In this document: positions 11,401 to 24,128 of the stretch, piece by piece | How positions within the stretch are numbered: position 1 is the first letter of the stretch | Layout of the letters: every line of letters starts with the position of its first letter | Assembly (NCBI GenBank): GCA_029747015.1 | Contig: JAKOGI010001351.1 | Location: forward strand, 99,501-163,500 | Direction of reading: 5' to 3' | DNA length: 64,000 bases | Origin: Carnegiea gigantea | Lineage: Eukaryota > Streptophyta > Magnoliopsida > Caryophyllales > Cactaceae | Made by a program: the position numbers and the translations under genes | The notes under the pieces: model-generated | What the model was told of the DNA's origin: nothing | Database searches by the model: none | Seen by the model: the letters and a program-made list of their open reading frames with translations, nothing else

Positions 11401-12187
11401 TCAGCAATCTAATAATCACAACAAACATGCTCTAACAATCCGACAAGCATGATCAAATAAGCTAAACAAAACAACAAAAGAGGAAAAGAGAGAGAGAAAG
11501 AAGGACAAACTTAGACTAATGGAATGGAGAATGAAAGTCTTCAAGATTATCAATAAAAACCCAAGAACCCTAACCACTCTTAATCCTAAAATTAAGCTTA
11601 GAAAGTGTTTAAAGTGTTTTTATGAGAGGAAAATTCAGCCCCCGGTAATTAGGAAAAATGGGGTATTTATAGGCTAAGTAAACTGAAAAAATGCGACAGG
11701 GGTCGGCCTGGAGACACCCTGGTCGTCCGCTAGTAGGGGTATCCGGGGTTATGGCAACGGCGTGCCGGTCATGAACGTGATGACCGTCACCACGTCCTAG
11801 AAAACTGTAGGCGGGTGACGGCTAGGCTGTCTACTGTAAGATGGTCGTCAGGATGTCCTTGAAACCCGCAAGTGGCGACTGCCGAGCTGTCAACTGTGGG
11901 ACAGCCATCACCTGTCCTAATGCCTTGAAAACTTCATCTTTGCCTTGCTCACTTGCCCGCTTAGGCCTTTGGGTGATCATCCTTGCTCTCGCCTTGCCTG
12001 TTTCCAGGTTTTAGCTCCCCTCTTACTTGAACATCTTGAAATTGCCTTCAAAAAGTCAGAAAAGGATTAAAATAAGGCAGCAATATTAGAAGAGGCATTA
12101 TATGGTTCAATCCCTCTAAATCAAAGGAGAGATAGGGAAAATAAACCAAAAAGGGGACATGAGCTTAGTCAAAATTGGGGTTTATCA
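11401..12187 (-). repeat. Element A 3' LTR, inner part with promoter
   Basis: On the minus strand the LTR opens with TGATAAACCCC directly after a purine-rich tract, just as element C opens with TGATAAGTGC after its own tract. Together with 3676-4365 the LTR was about 1.47 kb, a normal Athila size. It carries a GC-rich cluster of gtcg/cgac words at 11695-11935. Confidence 0.75.
11664..11671 (-). promoter_or_regulatory. TATA box of element A LTR
   Basis: The minus strand reads CCTATAAATACCCC, a good plant TATA box in the middle of the LTR where the retrotransposon promoter is expected. Confidence 0.5.
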
Positions 12188-14399
12188 ACTCTCCCATGCT
12201 TAGCGCTTACATGTCCTAAAGTAAGCTAACTTGACATTGCACGAATGGGGAAATCGATCCCTCGAGCACCCTTATCAGGCATGATGATAAAGGCCAACCA
12301 ACTAGCAAGGTCACACAATCAAGAAGTGACAAAGATGAGGTGAGGAAACAAAATAGACATGATACCTCCTAGGGATCACCTCGCATATAAGCGCATACCA
12401 AGCCTAAATGAGATCCACAAGGCAAGAAAGGAGGCGATTTGCTAATGGTGGGTAAAAGGGACTGAAATGAAGCTTACTTTATGGTCAAGTAGTACTCTCC
12501 TCTCCATGTCTAAATGCGTTTATGTTTACTCTCATTGCTAAACCAATCATGCAAAAACCATAGGCTTGGAGGAGTCCGCATCCTCCACCACTAGGGCAAA
12601 ACACATACACTTTGATCAAGAAGGCTTTGAAAGGGGTGCAACGGAGCTCTTTAGTAAAGGTGAGAAGAGGAAGATCTTCTGGGATAAGTGGAGCTAAATA
12701 GCCTTAAGTTAGCGAGCAAGAACACTTTCCACAATAAGGAGGTGGAAACAAAACTATACTTCACACCCACAATCCACTTTGAATAACTCAAGCAGGGAGC
12801 CGATTCAATTTGGAATGAAAGCCATTTTTCCAAACACCTTATTTGCAAAAGTTTTCTCTTCTCTTTTTTTTTCTTTTTTTTTTTTGCATAAAAGGAGGCT
12901 TGCTCTTGTTATTCCCTCATTTCATTTGTTTTCTTCACCTTTTTTTTTCGAGCAAGCTCAAACAAAGGACTTGATGCTGGGCATATAGTTAAGGACATTT
13001 TGGCTTCCCTTATTTTCCCTTTTCAAACACAAATTTCCACAACATACACCTAATGATGATCCAACTTAAAAGCAGGTCCCATAATCGTGAAAAGTGTTGC
13101 TCCACTAACCTCAAAGGCATAAGGGTAAGAAATGAAAATTAGCTAAGAGTGAAATGAGCATGGGAATGACAAAGACAGATAAGGCTCAATGTGGGTGAGC
13201 AAAGGGTCTAAACATCATTTAAGTGGCTTTTTATGCTCTGTGGCTTAAACAGCAAGGAATGCCTCAATCATATCAAATAGTGGATATTGCCTAATGTGGT
13301 TTTGGAAAGGAACTAAGCCAAGTTCTAGCATTGCAATCAAAGGTAAGCCACACAAGAAGAAAAACAAGAACCACTAAAGATGAGTGGTCACATGAAGGTT
13401 CAAAAACTCACGAGTCAAGTCACTCTAGTGACAACTATTTACCCTATGAGTCAACCACTAGCTAAACCGCTCTAAATCAAGACCAAAAGAGCCTCAAAAG
13501 CAAAGGCATGCACACAAGGCAAAACGATTATGAAAGGAGCTTGCACTACCATGCTCCAACAACCAAACCAAAGTCACAACCCAAGTGTGCAACCAAGCCA
13601 ATCAATCAACAATTTGCACCATGTAGTTGCATCATGGAAGGGTTTTTTTTTTTCCCAAATTTTTTTCAGTTTTTTCATTTTTTTTCCAAAGCAAACGGAG
13701 ATCAACAAGAAGGAAAATAAAGAGTAGGGTAAAAAGTTGCACCTTACAAGCTTAATATTTCCCTTCTCGACATTGCTTCTGACGATCATAAAAAGAAAAC
13801 AATACAATGCAAAGGAAGAATCCACATGCTCTGAACTAAATGCTCTACTCATGCAAGGCCTAAATGTGCAATGATTCCTAAGAATGCAGCTAAATGAGTC
13901 ACATATCCTATATGAACACCTCAATCATACCACCAAGTCGAACCCACCAAAACCTCAATCAAATCAGCAAAGTCCCAAGAAATACCCCCAATGATAATAA
14001 GACAACCCATTTTGAGACTCTCTCGCACCATAAGATCGCCCTGAACACATGAGCTTATTTAGCTTACCCCCCATGCTTAGGATGTGCATTGTCCCTAATG
14101 TATAATCATGTAAAGAGTGCAAGGGTAGGGGAGAGTGGAGAAACTTACAAAGGATCAATAGGGGCTGAGGGGCCACTAGGCCTCCAATCGAGTGAAGGGT
14201 ATGGCCAACCGTGGTGCTCATATGCATAGTAAATATTATGCTCTAAGTTCTGTTACCGACAATCAAACTCCACTTGCCAGTTGAGCAACACTTGTTGTTG
14301 TTGATGCTCATCAACTGTATTAAGCCTCAAGTTGAGGTGAGAGAAGGGGTCATCCAAATATTGATAGAAGTGGGATTCAATAATGCCCGAAGAGCCTGC
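12188..14399 (-). other. Element A non-coding region between env-like ORF and 3' LTR
   Basis: No convincing coding frame is seen. On the minus strand a purine-rich tract (AGCATGGGAGAG, 12188-12200) abuts the LTR and is preceded by AGGACATGTAAGCGC. This parallels the end of element C (gaggacaagcacc, then AGCATGGGGGAC). Long pyrimidine/T runs lie near 12855-12950 and 13650-13690. A long UTR here is typical of Athila elements. Confidence 0.7.
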
Positions 14400-15625
14400 G
14401 GCACCACAACTCCTAGTCATAGGGGGTTCGAGCATCTCCTCGGGTGGAGCGAACCTCGAACATCCGACACCTCCCTCTCATCCATCAGCACGCCCTCCTT
14501 GGGTTGAAGAGGCATCCTTATCCATATCCATGTCGATATTATCATCATACACCCAATTGGAGGGGTCGGAGTAAGTGGTTTTAGAGGGGTTTGGGAGTTG
14601 GAAGAGAAGTTGGACATGGTGGTTGACAAAGACATGTTCACCCTCCATTTTGAGCATCTCCGTGTTAATACAAGCGGCTAAATATAGCTGTCGCCTATGG
14701 AACAATAGAATCAATTTGCTTATGAGAGCCTCTCAACCCCAAGCATGTGCAATAGCTAAAATGATGCTCACACAAGTAATAGGGGACTTAGGAGAGGAAG
14801 CTTGAGAGACCAACTGGTGGAGAATGAAATCTCCCATATCAAAACTCTCATCATTTAGGATACACTACAAAAGAAAAAGTTCATGCAATCGGACTTTGTT
14901 TGAGCTCTCATGGTGTGTGTAAAATGGTGTTGGCCATGAGGTGGTAAAGGTAGCGGAGGGTGGGGTCGCAAATAGAACTGGCCTTAGAACCAATAGCACT
15001 ATAGGCGACATAACTCCTCCCGTTGTCCTTCACTACGGCATGCTTGTCACATATGATTTCCATCCAAAACTGTTGGTCATTGAAATTCTTGTAGCCGGGG
15101 GTCCAAACGCCATAATGAGGGAGCCTTAAACTGTGGTCAAACTCCGCTAGGTTGGCCTCAAAGGTCTGATTAAAAAGCTGGAATTAGATGTGGATGGGTT
15201 GCTTTTGGTATAGGGTGGTCCAATTCACCTTAAAAGAGCTCAAACTTTTCAAACACAACCTCTCATACACCAGTTTAGTCATCTTCATATAATCAACCCA
15301 ACCTGCTGCCTCAAGCAATTCATTTAAACTTTCTAACAAGCCTAAACTCCTCAATATACCAAAGTCAACGTACTTAGGCTCAATTATTCATCGACTAGCA
15401 ATGGAATCATAACGATTAGCTTGCTCTTGATCAACGAATTACAATGGATATTTATTTATAACATGAGGAGGAGGAGGATGGTGGTTACCTCAGGCCGCTT
15501 GGGCTCGGATTGGAGGCACATTAGCGGTGGGAGTAGGGGCAACTGTCTTAGCAAGCTTGGAGGTCCCCAAAGATGAAGGCTCGGATGTGGCTGTCTTCTT
15601 GCCTATGGTGGACTCAAGCACAAGT
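14400..15625 (-). pseudogene. Element A env-like ORF remnant
   Basis: Several minus-strand frames in order give a diverged version of the Athila third ORF. A Ser/Thr/Pro-rich start near 15620 (ESTIGKKTATSEPSSLGTSK) is followed by LRSLGLLESLNELLEAAGW near 15330 and VNWTTLYQKQ near 15220. The product family is called env-like by position only; its role is unknown and no signal peptide or membrane span can be trusted in this broken copy. The order (pol, spacer, env-like, UTR, LTR) matches element C. Confidence 0.55.
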
Positions 15626-16561
15626 CCTCAAACTTCAAATAGTTATATAACCTTAATTACTCAAAAACTAAGTAATCTAAGTAGGCTATAGAGATACCCA
15701 CTAGCAAGAGAGCACCAAATTAGAGTAATAAGACTCAAAAATAAGGCTTTCTCTGTCCTTGAGCTTCCATGGTGGTAAAATTTGTAGAGAGAGAAACTAG
15801 TGAGGTAGAGGTGCAATGTGGTATGCAAATGGAAGTTTAGACTTTAAAGAAGCAAAGTCCGGCAATAGAATGGGCAGAAAACACCTTGAAGTGGCTGGAT
15901 TTTAGAGAGAGAAGATGGAGAGTTAGGGTTTGAGTGTTGAGGATTTATGCGATTGTGGAAAAAGGAGATGTCTTAATCGAAGAATAAGCAAGGAAAGGTG
16001 AAAAGAGTGAAGAATGGTGGAAAATAGTGAAAATCTGAATGAGAGGGTGGTGAAATTGAGGGCTTAGTGATGGAGCTTTGAGAGGTTCTAGAGAGAAAGT
16101 CGCGGGGCACGTAGAAGATGAAGAAGAAATGAAGAAAGAGGAAAGAAAAAGACAGTCGCGGGCTAGGCGACAGGCGTCGCCTACATGACAGCCTACCGTC
16201 GTGAGTCTGGCGATGGCTTGGCTATTGTTCTGACGATGGCCGTCGCCAACCCTTGGAAATTAGGGGGAATTCTCTGCAGGCCCAGGCGACGACCATCGTG
16301 CACTTGACGACCTGTCGGTCGCCTGAGTAGTTGCAACCAAGGTGAATTTTTTTCATTTTCTGGGTAATTCTTCCTCCTTATTTGAGTCTAAAGCCAAGAG
16401 AAAGATCTGGGGTACCTCTCAACAATCGCTCTTTTAAGGTCATAAGCTCGGCCTGTGGGGTGCCTTTCAATTGGAGGAGAAATTAGGGAAGGTGTAAACA
16501 ACCTTTACTTCAATTGGGTCACCAGTGATGTAATGTTTGAGTCATTGACCATTTACCTTAA
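15626..16561 (-). other. Element A spacer between pol and env-like ORF
   Basis: This is non-coding. The part near 15770-16140 is purine-rich on the plus strand (many gagagag and gaaag runs), matching the pyrimidine-rich leader of C's env-like ORF. A cluster of gtcgcc/ggcgac words lies at 16155-16325. Confidence 0.6.
16155..16325. repeat. GGCGAC/GTCGCC inverted word cluster in element A
   Basis: Words ggcgac, gtcgcc, ccgtcg and cgacggcc-like recur in both orientations at least eight times in 170 bases, for example aggcgacaggcgtcgcct near 16165. A related, looser cluster lies in the LTR of the same element (11695-11935). Confidence 0.7.
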
Positions 16562-17480
16562 CTAAACTGGAAGTCTCGCTCCATACCTCCATCGCCACAT
16601 AAAGAAAAACCTTGACAACTTTGAAAGGCCCGGACAATTACAGCGAAATTTCCTTGGGAATAGCTTGAGGCATGGGTTGAATAGCAAGACTAAGTTGCCC
16701 TCCTTGAATTCCCTCCATAAGATGCACTTGTCATACCACTTTTTTATTTTCTCTTCATGAACTTTTAAACTTTCATCAGCATCTAATCTCAACTCCTCAA
16801 ATTCATTCAATTGCAATAACCTTCTTTCTCCAGAGACCTTGAGGTCCAAATTTAGTCGCTTAACAGCCCAATAAGCCCTATGTTCCTATTCAATGGGCAA
16901 ATGATAAGTTTTACCATAGATAAGTCGAAACGGTGTTGTGCTAATTGGAGTTTTGAAAGCGGTGTGGTAGGCTCAAAGTGCATCGTGAAGCTTATTCGAC
17001 TAATCTTTTCTTGAGCAAGCCATTGTCTTTTCCAAAATGATCTTGATTTCTCTATTTGGGATCTCCGCTTGGCCACTTATTGGGGGGTGATACCCCAATC
17101 CTTTCTTATGATGCACCCCATATTTGGTAAGAATGGCCTCAATTTTTCCTTCAATAAAGTGGGTCCCCCATATCACCAATCAAAACCCTTGGAACACCGA
17201 ACCTAGGGACAATCACCCTTTTGAAGAATTTGGTGACCGCTCGTGCATAATTTGTAGGGTTTGTGATAGCCTCCACCCATTTAGAAATGTAATCAACGAC
17301 CACCAAGACATATTTGTTTCCTATTGAAGAGGGGAACGACCCCATGAAATCGATGCCCCATACATCAAAAACTTCCACCTCAATGATATAGTTAAGGGGC
17401 ATCTCGTTTCACCTTGTAAAATTTCGGGTTCTTTAGCACCTATCGCAAGCTCGAATGTATGCATTGACATCCTTAAAAAG
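16562..17480 (-). pseudogene. Element A integrase remnant
   Basis: Minus-strand pieces include the end of the zinc finger (CDRC near 17440), the catalytic core start ([13 protein letters not shown] and [18 protein letters not shown], 17402-17250) and the conserved C-terminal part (RRLLQLNEFEELRLDADES, REFKEGNLVLLFNPCLKLFP, 16849-16640). Frames change between 17150 and 16850, so it is broken. The product would have inserted the cDNA into the genome. The sequence type is Athila. Confidence 0.85.
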
Positions 17481-17819
17481 GGTTGGCCAAAAGAAACTGG
17501 CTTGAAAGTTCATGGCAACCGTTTTCTAAATGCTTGCGTGGCCTCCATAAGGGGAATCATGATGGATTGCATCTCTTCTTTGGGTATGCATCGCCTTATA
17601 ATCCCATCTCCACAAGTCTTGTATAGGCATGGGTCTTCCCCAAAAGAAGGATTTGACTTAGGAGAAAAACCTCTTCTTTTGGTTGGAGTTTATGTCGGGG
17701 GGTAGAATGCCGCACACCAAATAGTTGACCACATCTGCAAACCAAGGAGCATCCGATGTCGCTAAGGTGAAGAAATGCTTATCCAGGAATGAATCATCGA
17801 TGGGCAATACACACTTTCC

Positions 17820-19260
17820 ATCATCTCATTGAGCAATCAGTAACTGGGAGAGGTGATTCACTACCACATTTTCAGTGCCCTTTTTATCCCGAATCTCAAG
17901 TGCGAACTCTTGGAGGAGAATGACCCACCTAATTAATCTTGGTTTTACATCTTTTTTCTCTATTAGGTGCTTGATGGTGGAATGATCGGTGTAAACTGTC
18001 ACCTTAGACCCCAAAAGATATTATCGGGACTTCTTCATGACAAACACTATAACCAACATTTCCTTCTCTATGGTGGAGTAGTTCGCTTGGGCTTCATCGA
18101 GGGTCTTTCTTGTGTAGTATATCACGAATGACTTTTTGTCTCTCCGTTAACCCCAGACCACACTCACACCAAGGTCAATAGCATCACACATCAGCCCCAA
18201 GGGAAGACTCAAATTAGGTGGTTGGATTATAGGAGCCAATATCAGAGCCTCTTTGATCCTATTAAAAGCTTTAAGACACTCATTAGTAAACACAAAAGGG
18301 GTATCTTTAGCAAAGAGTTGGGTGAGAGGTTTGGCAATCTCGATGAAATCTTTGATAAACTGACAGTAAAACCCCGCATGACCAAGGACACTCCTCACCC
18401 CTTTAACATTGGTGGGGGTGGCAACCGCTCAATCACCTCTACCTTAGCATTATCCACCTCAATACCCCTATTAGACACGACATGCCCAAGAACAACCCCT
18501 TTTTGTATCATAAAGTGACATTTCTCCCAATTCAAAACCAGGTTGACTTTCTTGTATCTACGGAGCACCTTAACCATGTTTGTTAAACACAGATCAAAGG
18601 TAGCTCCACAGATTGAGAAGTTATCCATGAAGACTTCCATAATGTTTTCCACATACTCAGAGAAGATGGCAAGCATGCACCGTCGGAAAGTAGCAGGAGC
18701 ATTGCACAAGCCAAAAGGCATCCTCCGGTATGCAAAGGTATCGTAAGGGCATGTGAATGTCGTTTTCTCTTGATCACTCAGATGGATAGGGATTTGGACG
18801 CAACCCAAATATCCATCTAAGTAACAAAAAAAGAATGCCACGCTGGCCTTTTCAACATTAGATTAATGAAGGGGAGGGGGAAATAGCCTTTTCGGGTGGC
18901 ATTATTGCGTTTCCTATAGTCAATGCACATCCACCACCCAGTTACCGTTCTAGTGTAAATCAAGTCACCTCTCTCATTCTTGACAACAGTCATATCCCCT
19001 TTTTTGGGACTACTTACACCGGGCTAACCCACTCACTATCCGAGATAGGGTAGATGATCCTGGCGTCGAGTAGTTTGATAACCTCTTTCTTGACAACATC
19101 TGCATGTTAGGGTTTAAGTGTCTTTGAGGTCGCCTAGAAGGCTTATAACCCTCATCAAGATGTATTCTATGCATGCATAAGGTGGGACTGATTTCACTAA
19201 TATTATCAATGCTATAGCCAATGACCCCTCTATGCTTACGAAGCACATTTAACAATTTCT
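17820..19260 (-). pseudogene. Element A reverse transcriptase and RNase H remnant
   Basis: On the minus strand the RT begins with the Athila segment ISPTLCMHRIHLDEGYKPSR (near 19190) and continues with CYLDGYLGCVQIPI and FAYRRMPFGLCNAPATF (18825-18700). The catalytic box reads FMDNFS: the second Asp of the expected FMDDFS is Asn (codon at 18620-18622), which would abolish activity. The connection (VLGHAGFYCQFIKDF, 18390) and RNase H end ([16 protein letters not shown], 18000-17940) follow. At least three frame breaks separate the pieces. Confidence 0.9.
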
Positions 19261-19522
19261 CAATTTGGCCATCATTTTAGCATTAATAATGACAGGGAAG
19301 GTATGATTGGGACCAAGAAATTCATACCTTAGATGAGAAGGTAGGGCCTTTAATTCCAACTCGGGGGCACTCTTCTTGTCTTGATTGGAGGAACGAACCT
19401 CCACATTAAGAACCTCCCTTAGTTGGTGTCTGGGAGGTATGGTTGGGCTAACTTGAAGACCTTGCCATATATTTCAATTTCTTCATCTGAGTAAGGGTCA
19501 ACCTTATTGCCACAAATGCCAA

Positions 19523-20464
19523 TCAAGAATGCCTCAAGTGGGTCCAAGGGGGACTAGGCATTCGCAGCTCATCAAGTACTCCCTTTTCAAGCAAATCAAC
19601 CCGGGAGCGCACATCCTCTAGGGAGGGATATGCTATAGCTTGTGAAAGATAAAATTTAAGCTTCTCCTCACCAACTTGAATGGAGAGCCTCCCATTTTTG
19701 GCATCAATCATTGCACCGGCGGTGGCTAGGAAAGGGCACCCTAAGGTGAGAGGTATTTGAGTGTCCTGCTTCATTTCTATGACAACAAAGTCACAAGGGA
19801 TACAGAATTTCCCAACTTGAATGGGCACATCCTCTCAAACTCCAATGGGATGCTATACGGAATGATCTGCAAGTTGGATTGAAATCGTGGTGGGCTTGAG
19901 TTCCCCCACTTGGAGCCTCTTGCATATTGAATGCGGCATAAGGCTTACACTTGCCCCAAGGTCACATAGGGCCTGGCTAAAGGTGACATCCCCCACGACA
20001 CAAGGAATAGAGAAACTCCCCTGGTCTTTGAGCTTAGGAGGGAGCTTGCTTTGGAGGATTGCACTACACTCCTCTGTGAGAGAAACCATGGCATTTTCTT
20101 GAAATTTTCTTTTGTTCGAGAGTATCTCTTTCAGAAACTTGGCATAGGAGGGCATCTCAGAGATGGCATCCAAGAATGAGATATTGATTTGCAGTTTGTT
20201 AAACACCTCTAGAAATTTCTCAAACTTGGCCTTAAGTTTAGCCTTAGGAAGTCCATGAGGGAAAGGAACCAGTGATCGATAAGGCTTAACCAGCCTAAGC
20301 TTTGTGGTCTCCGTATGCTTGTCTTGCTCTCCACTTTTCGGGGCCAAATCACCCTTTTCTTCCAACATTTCCTTACCCTTAGCTTTGACCAGCCCTTTAT
20401 CCACCTATTTTGGGGTTCCTTGTGGCTCTTCAAGTTGCTTCCTACTCCTTAAGGTGATGACATT
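19523..20464 (-). pseudogene. Element A protease and C-terminal gag remnant
   Basis: The minus-strand frame starting at the C insertion point reads VITLRSRKQLEEPQGTPK and then a stop (about 20405). It is followed by the long segment ending at 19853. That segment contains the conserved Athila stretch LPKAKLKAKFEKFLEVF and the protease site LCDLGASVSLMP (about 19972-19935). A second segment (19828-19523) has the protease C-terminal part with TLGCPFLATAGAMIDAKNG. A frame break lies at about 19840. Confidence 0.88.
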
Positions 20465-21734
20465 TGATAAGTGCTTAATGTATACATCATTTTAGGGCTA
20501 TTTTGCTTCATTTCCAGGAGAACTATGTGCTCAATGTTATTATTTATACTGCTATTCTCGATTTATTCTTGGATACTGCTGTTTGATGTGATTTATAGGA
20601 TTTTAGGCCTTTTTACCCAGTATTTGGCCATTAATAGATGTATTTTGACCTCCCCCATGGACACCTATGTGCTGTTATGCCCGTGAAGCAATAAAAGAGC
20701 AGAAAATTAGTTCCAACCCAGACCACAGTAGGACCATGGTGTCTGCCACAAACCGTGGTGAATAGAGAAACTGTTGCCTCTTTATTTTGCTTCGGCTATG
20801 TAGCTAAAAACATCCTATTTTTTCTATAAAAAGGCTTCGTTCAGGTAGCAGTAGAGAGAGCTTATGCATAGCAAGCAAGAATAGCATAGTTTATCTTTCT
20901 CGAATTTTTGTTCTTTTAGTTAGATTCTTAGTTTGATTATTGTATTTGTGAGAAATCTTGAGTATGAGTGTTTGATCTTGCGGCGATTTTGAAGCCCTTG
21001 GTTGAAGGCTATTCTCAGTCAAGCCCTTCCGCTCAGATTAAATGTTAATTAGTTATTTAATCCTTAATCATGTGTGAGTAGTTTAATTTTTTATCTAGGG
21101 ATTTAGTAGTTTATAAAAGTGTTGTTGGATCATGTTTTAATCTAAAGGTTTGTACTTATTTTCATGATTGATTTGATTTCGTTATATCGAGTGATTTTCA
21201 GGTTGTGTGTAGATTTTTGGCCAATATTTGCTTGCTTGCTTGAAACAATCTGATGAAAAACTAAAAAGTGACATTTGATTGTTGGACTTCTTGATAAAAT
21301 ATGACATAACTTCATCTCGAATGAGAGATTTGCATGTTAGGAGGATTAGAAAGTAATCGAAGATAATTAACTTGGATTAAGATAAATTAGTTCGAAAGAA
21401 CGAATTTTGTTTAGTTTAGGTAAATTTGGTTGATTTCGAAAGAATAGGCCAAATTTTTGGATAGATTGCAATTCCTCGAAGTTAACCGATTAGAGAAAAA
21501 GCACATGTTTGTCGTTTTGATCCAATCACTTTTCATAACTGCATGAATTTCGAGACATATTTTTCCTTAAGTAATTCAGAATTAGCGAGTTAGAAGTTGT
21601 CAAATTGAAACCATTTGAATTAGAATTTTACTTAGCATATTCTGATAAACAAGACTCGATAGATTACATTAGTCCCTGAGGAATGATATCTTTTGTCTAT
21701 GCTACGATTACCCATACACTTGCAGCCATGGTCA
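20465..21734 (+). repeat. Element C 5' LTR
   Basis: It runs from TGATAAGTGC to CATGGTCA. It pairs with 39792-41059. It includes an accacagt/accgtggtg inverted word group at 20722-20760 and a TATA box at 20825. Confidence 0.93.
20825..20832 (+). promoter_or_regulatory. TATA box of element C 5' LTR
   Basis: The sequence CTATAAAAAGGC lies 360 bases into the LTR, a good match to a plant core promoter. Transcription would start about 30 bases downstream. Confidence 0.6.
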
Positions 21735-21740
21735 AGTTTT

Positions 21741-21758
21741 TGGCACCGTTGCCGGGGA
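21741..21758 (+). promoter_or_regulatory. Primer-binding site of element C
   Basis: TGGCACCGTTGCCGGGGA lies six bases after the LTR. It matches the tRNA-Asp-type site TGGCGCCGTTGCCGGGGA used by Athila elements, with one mismatch (A for G). Confidence 0.88.
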
Positions 21759-21899
21759 CTAAACTATTAACTATTGAGTTAGTCTTGTGAAAGTGACTAA
21801 GTATTTTATTGTCTTTTATTGGTATTTTCCTTTCTTGTTTAATTACGCTGGTAGTGTTGGTGATAGTGCTTACAAGAATTTGTGTTGTTTATGCGAAGT

Positions 21900-23300
21900 C
21901 CAATCTTGTACCCAATCCTGAGATTGAAAGGACTTTCCGCTTAAGGAGGAAGAAGCAAAGGATTGAAAAATAAAGACACGAGGTTGGAAGGAATCCAACA
22001 AGTATGGCAGGATAAGGAGGTGACCAAAGAAGGACACTTCGAGATTTCGTTACCCCTAGGGTCCAAGGGATCGCCTCAAGCATCGCTTGCCCTACCATTG
22101 TTGCCAACAATTTTGAGCTTAAACTAGCACTCATTTCGATGATGCAACAATCGCAGTTTGGAGGAATGCATTTGGAAGGCCCGAATCTACATCTCTCGGC
22201 CTTTTTAGATGTGTACAATACGTTAAAGCTTAATGGAGTCTACACTAATGCGATTCGCCTGTATTTATTTCCTTTCTCATTGAGGGATAAAGTAAGGGCT
22301 TGGTTACACTCCTTGCCATCAGGATGCATTACCACTTGGGGTAAGTTAACAAGAGCCTTCCTCGCCAAGTTTTTCCCTCCGAGCAAAATAGCAAGCTTGA
22401 GAAATCAGATCACAAACTTCACGCAAAGAGATGAAGAGGCACTCTATAAAGCCTTGGAGCGGTTTAAAGATTTGCTGCGCTTATGCCCCCATCATGGTCT
22501 TCAGCATTGGATGATTGTCCAAGCCTTTTATAATGGTGTGATCCAGTCTGTGAGGTCCACTATTGATGTGGCGGCAGGAGGCACCTTGATGAACAAAACC
22601 GAGGATGAAGCCTATAATCTAATTAAGGAGATGGCACTTAATAATTTTTAATGGTCCACCGAACAAGGCCAACCCAAACAGGTTGGAGGCAAGCTTGAAG
22701 TTGATGTGCTTACTTTACTTTCTGCTAAAGTAGATGCTATGACTCAAAGACTGGACCGAATGAATGTTAATGCTGTGAATTCTAGTGCCCCTTCCCCCTA
22801 TGAAATTTGTGGTTCTATTGAGTATGTAACTTTGAATTTTCAAGTTGGGAGTCCTTTTTTCGAAGACCCTAGTGAAGTTAACTATGTTCAAACTTCAACC
22901 CGAGATTGGCCAATGACCCTTAATCTAGTACCTATAATCCTGGTTAGAAGAATCATCTGAATTTCTCCTATAGGTCTAATCCAAACCCATCAAACACACC
23001 CCCAATGAACGCTAGACCACCCCCTAGTTTTCAGAGACCCCTGTTCCCTTCTCAAATGCCCCAAAAGTCAAATTCAGAAGCGATGATGAAAGGCATGCTT
23101 ATGGCGCAACAAAAATAGGATGAGTATATTAAGCAATTAGCCTTAAAGGTTGATGTGCTTGCAACTCATAATAGGATGTTGGAAGCTCAGATTGCCCAAA
23201 AAGCTAGTTTTTCACCTACGCCCCCAGACAAACTTCCTAACAACCCCAACCTAACCCTCGTGAGCATTGCAACTGTGTCACTTTGAAAGAATAAGTAGAA
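21900..23300 (+). pseudogene. Element C gag remnant
   Basis: Gag would form the particle. An N-terminal part is broken between 21900 and 22130 (pieces such as TLRDFVTP and then SQFGGMHLEGPNLHLSAFLD from 22139). The best segment, 22139-22651, covers the gag core with LRDKVRAWLHSLPSGC, ITTWGKLTRAFLAKFFPP and FKDLLRLCPHHGL. A stop at 22649-22651 is followed by 22706-22960 and then a poorly open linker up to 23300. The sequence type is Athila, similar to but distinct from the gag of element A. Confidence 0.88.
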
Positions 23301-23327
23301 GACTTAACTCACCCTCAGGACATACCA

Positions 23328-24128
23328 ATGGAAGAGGGTAAGGAAATAATCATGGCTAGAAGTAAGGAAAGGAACAATGGTGGCAAGACTACCACATCTG
23401 TAGACAATGAAACTATAGAGTTTCCCATAATTTTTCCTCCTAAGCTCCCTAACTCAGGTAGTTTTTCTATCCCCTGTATTTTGGGAAAAGTGGAAATTAA
23501 GGGAGCTCTATGTGATCTAGGTGTAGGAATTAGTATAATGCCATATTCTTTGTTTCATAAGCTTCACCTAGGACCATTACTAACCACCCCCTTTTGACTA
23601 CAGTTAGCTGACGGTTCTGAGATGCAACCCATAGGCAGATTGGATGATATGCCAGTCAACATAGGAGATATTTAGGTATTGGAGGACTTTATCATAGTTG
23701 ATATGCCCGAAATCGATGATGCTCAAATTATCCTAGGTCGACCCATTCTAACTACAGCTGGTTGCCACATTGATGTAAGAAAGGGATGGATTACATTTGA
23801 GGTGGAAGGGCGCTATGCTGTGTCTTATCATACAAAGGAAGATGTGGTTTCTCCTAGTTCTACTTTACTGGATGCATTACGCCTTTCCCCTGAGATTGAT
23901 ATGGAGGATGTCTTGAATTGTGAAGACCCTCCTGATTTTGACTGGATTTCTTATGAGGACCCCAACCAAAGGTACGTTAAGGTGGATTTTGCTGCTCCTA
24001 TGGCACCTAGCATGCCCGAGGTTAAGGTCCCTATGCCTAACGAGTCTTCTGTGAGCGACTATTGCAAGTTTGCACAAGTTGTTCTCTCTATGGCCCTATG
24101 GAAGGATTTGATGCAGATTTTGGTTTAG
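23328..24128 (+). pseudogene. Element C protease remnant
   Basis: The segment GSFSIPCILGKVEIKGALCD leads into the protease site DLGVGISIMP (Asp codon at 23514; Athila elements usually have DLGAS). After a stop at 23595 the frame continues with QIILGRPILTTAGCHIDVRKGW (about 23720) and an acidic tail. The frame ends at 24126-24128. RT should follow but does not. Confidence 0.88.
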
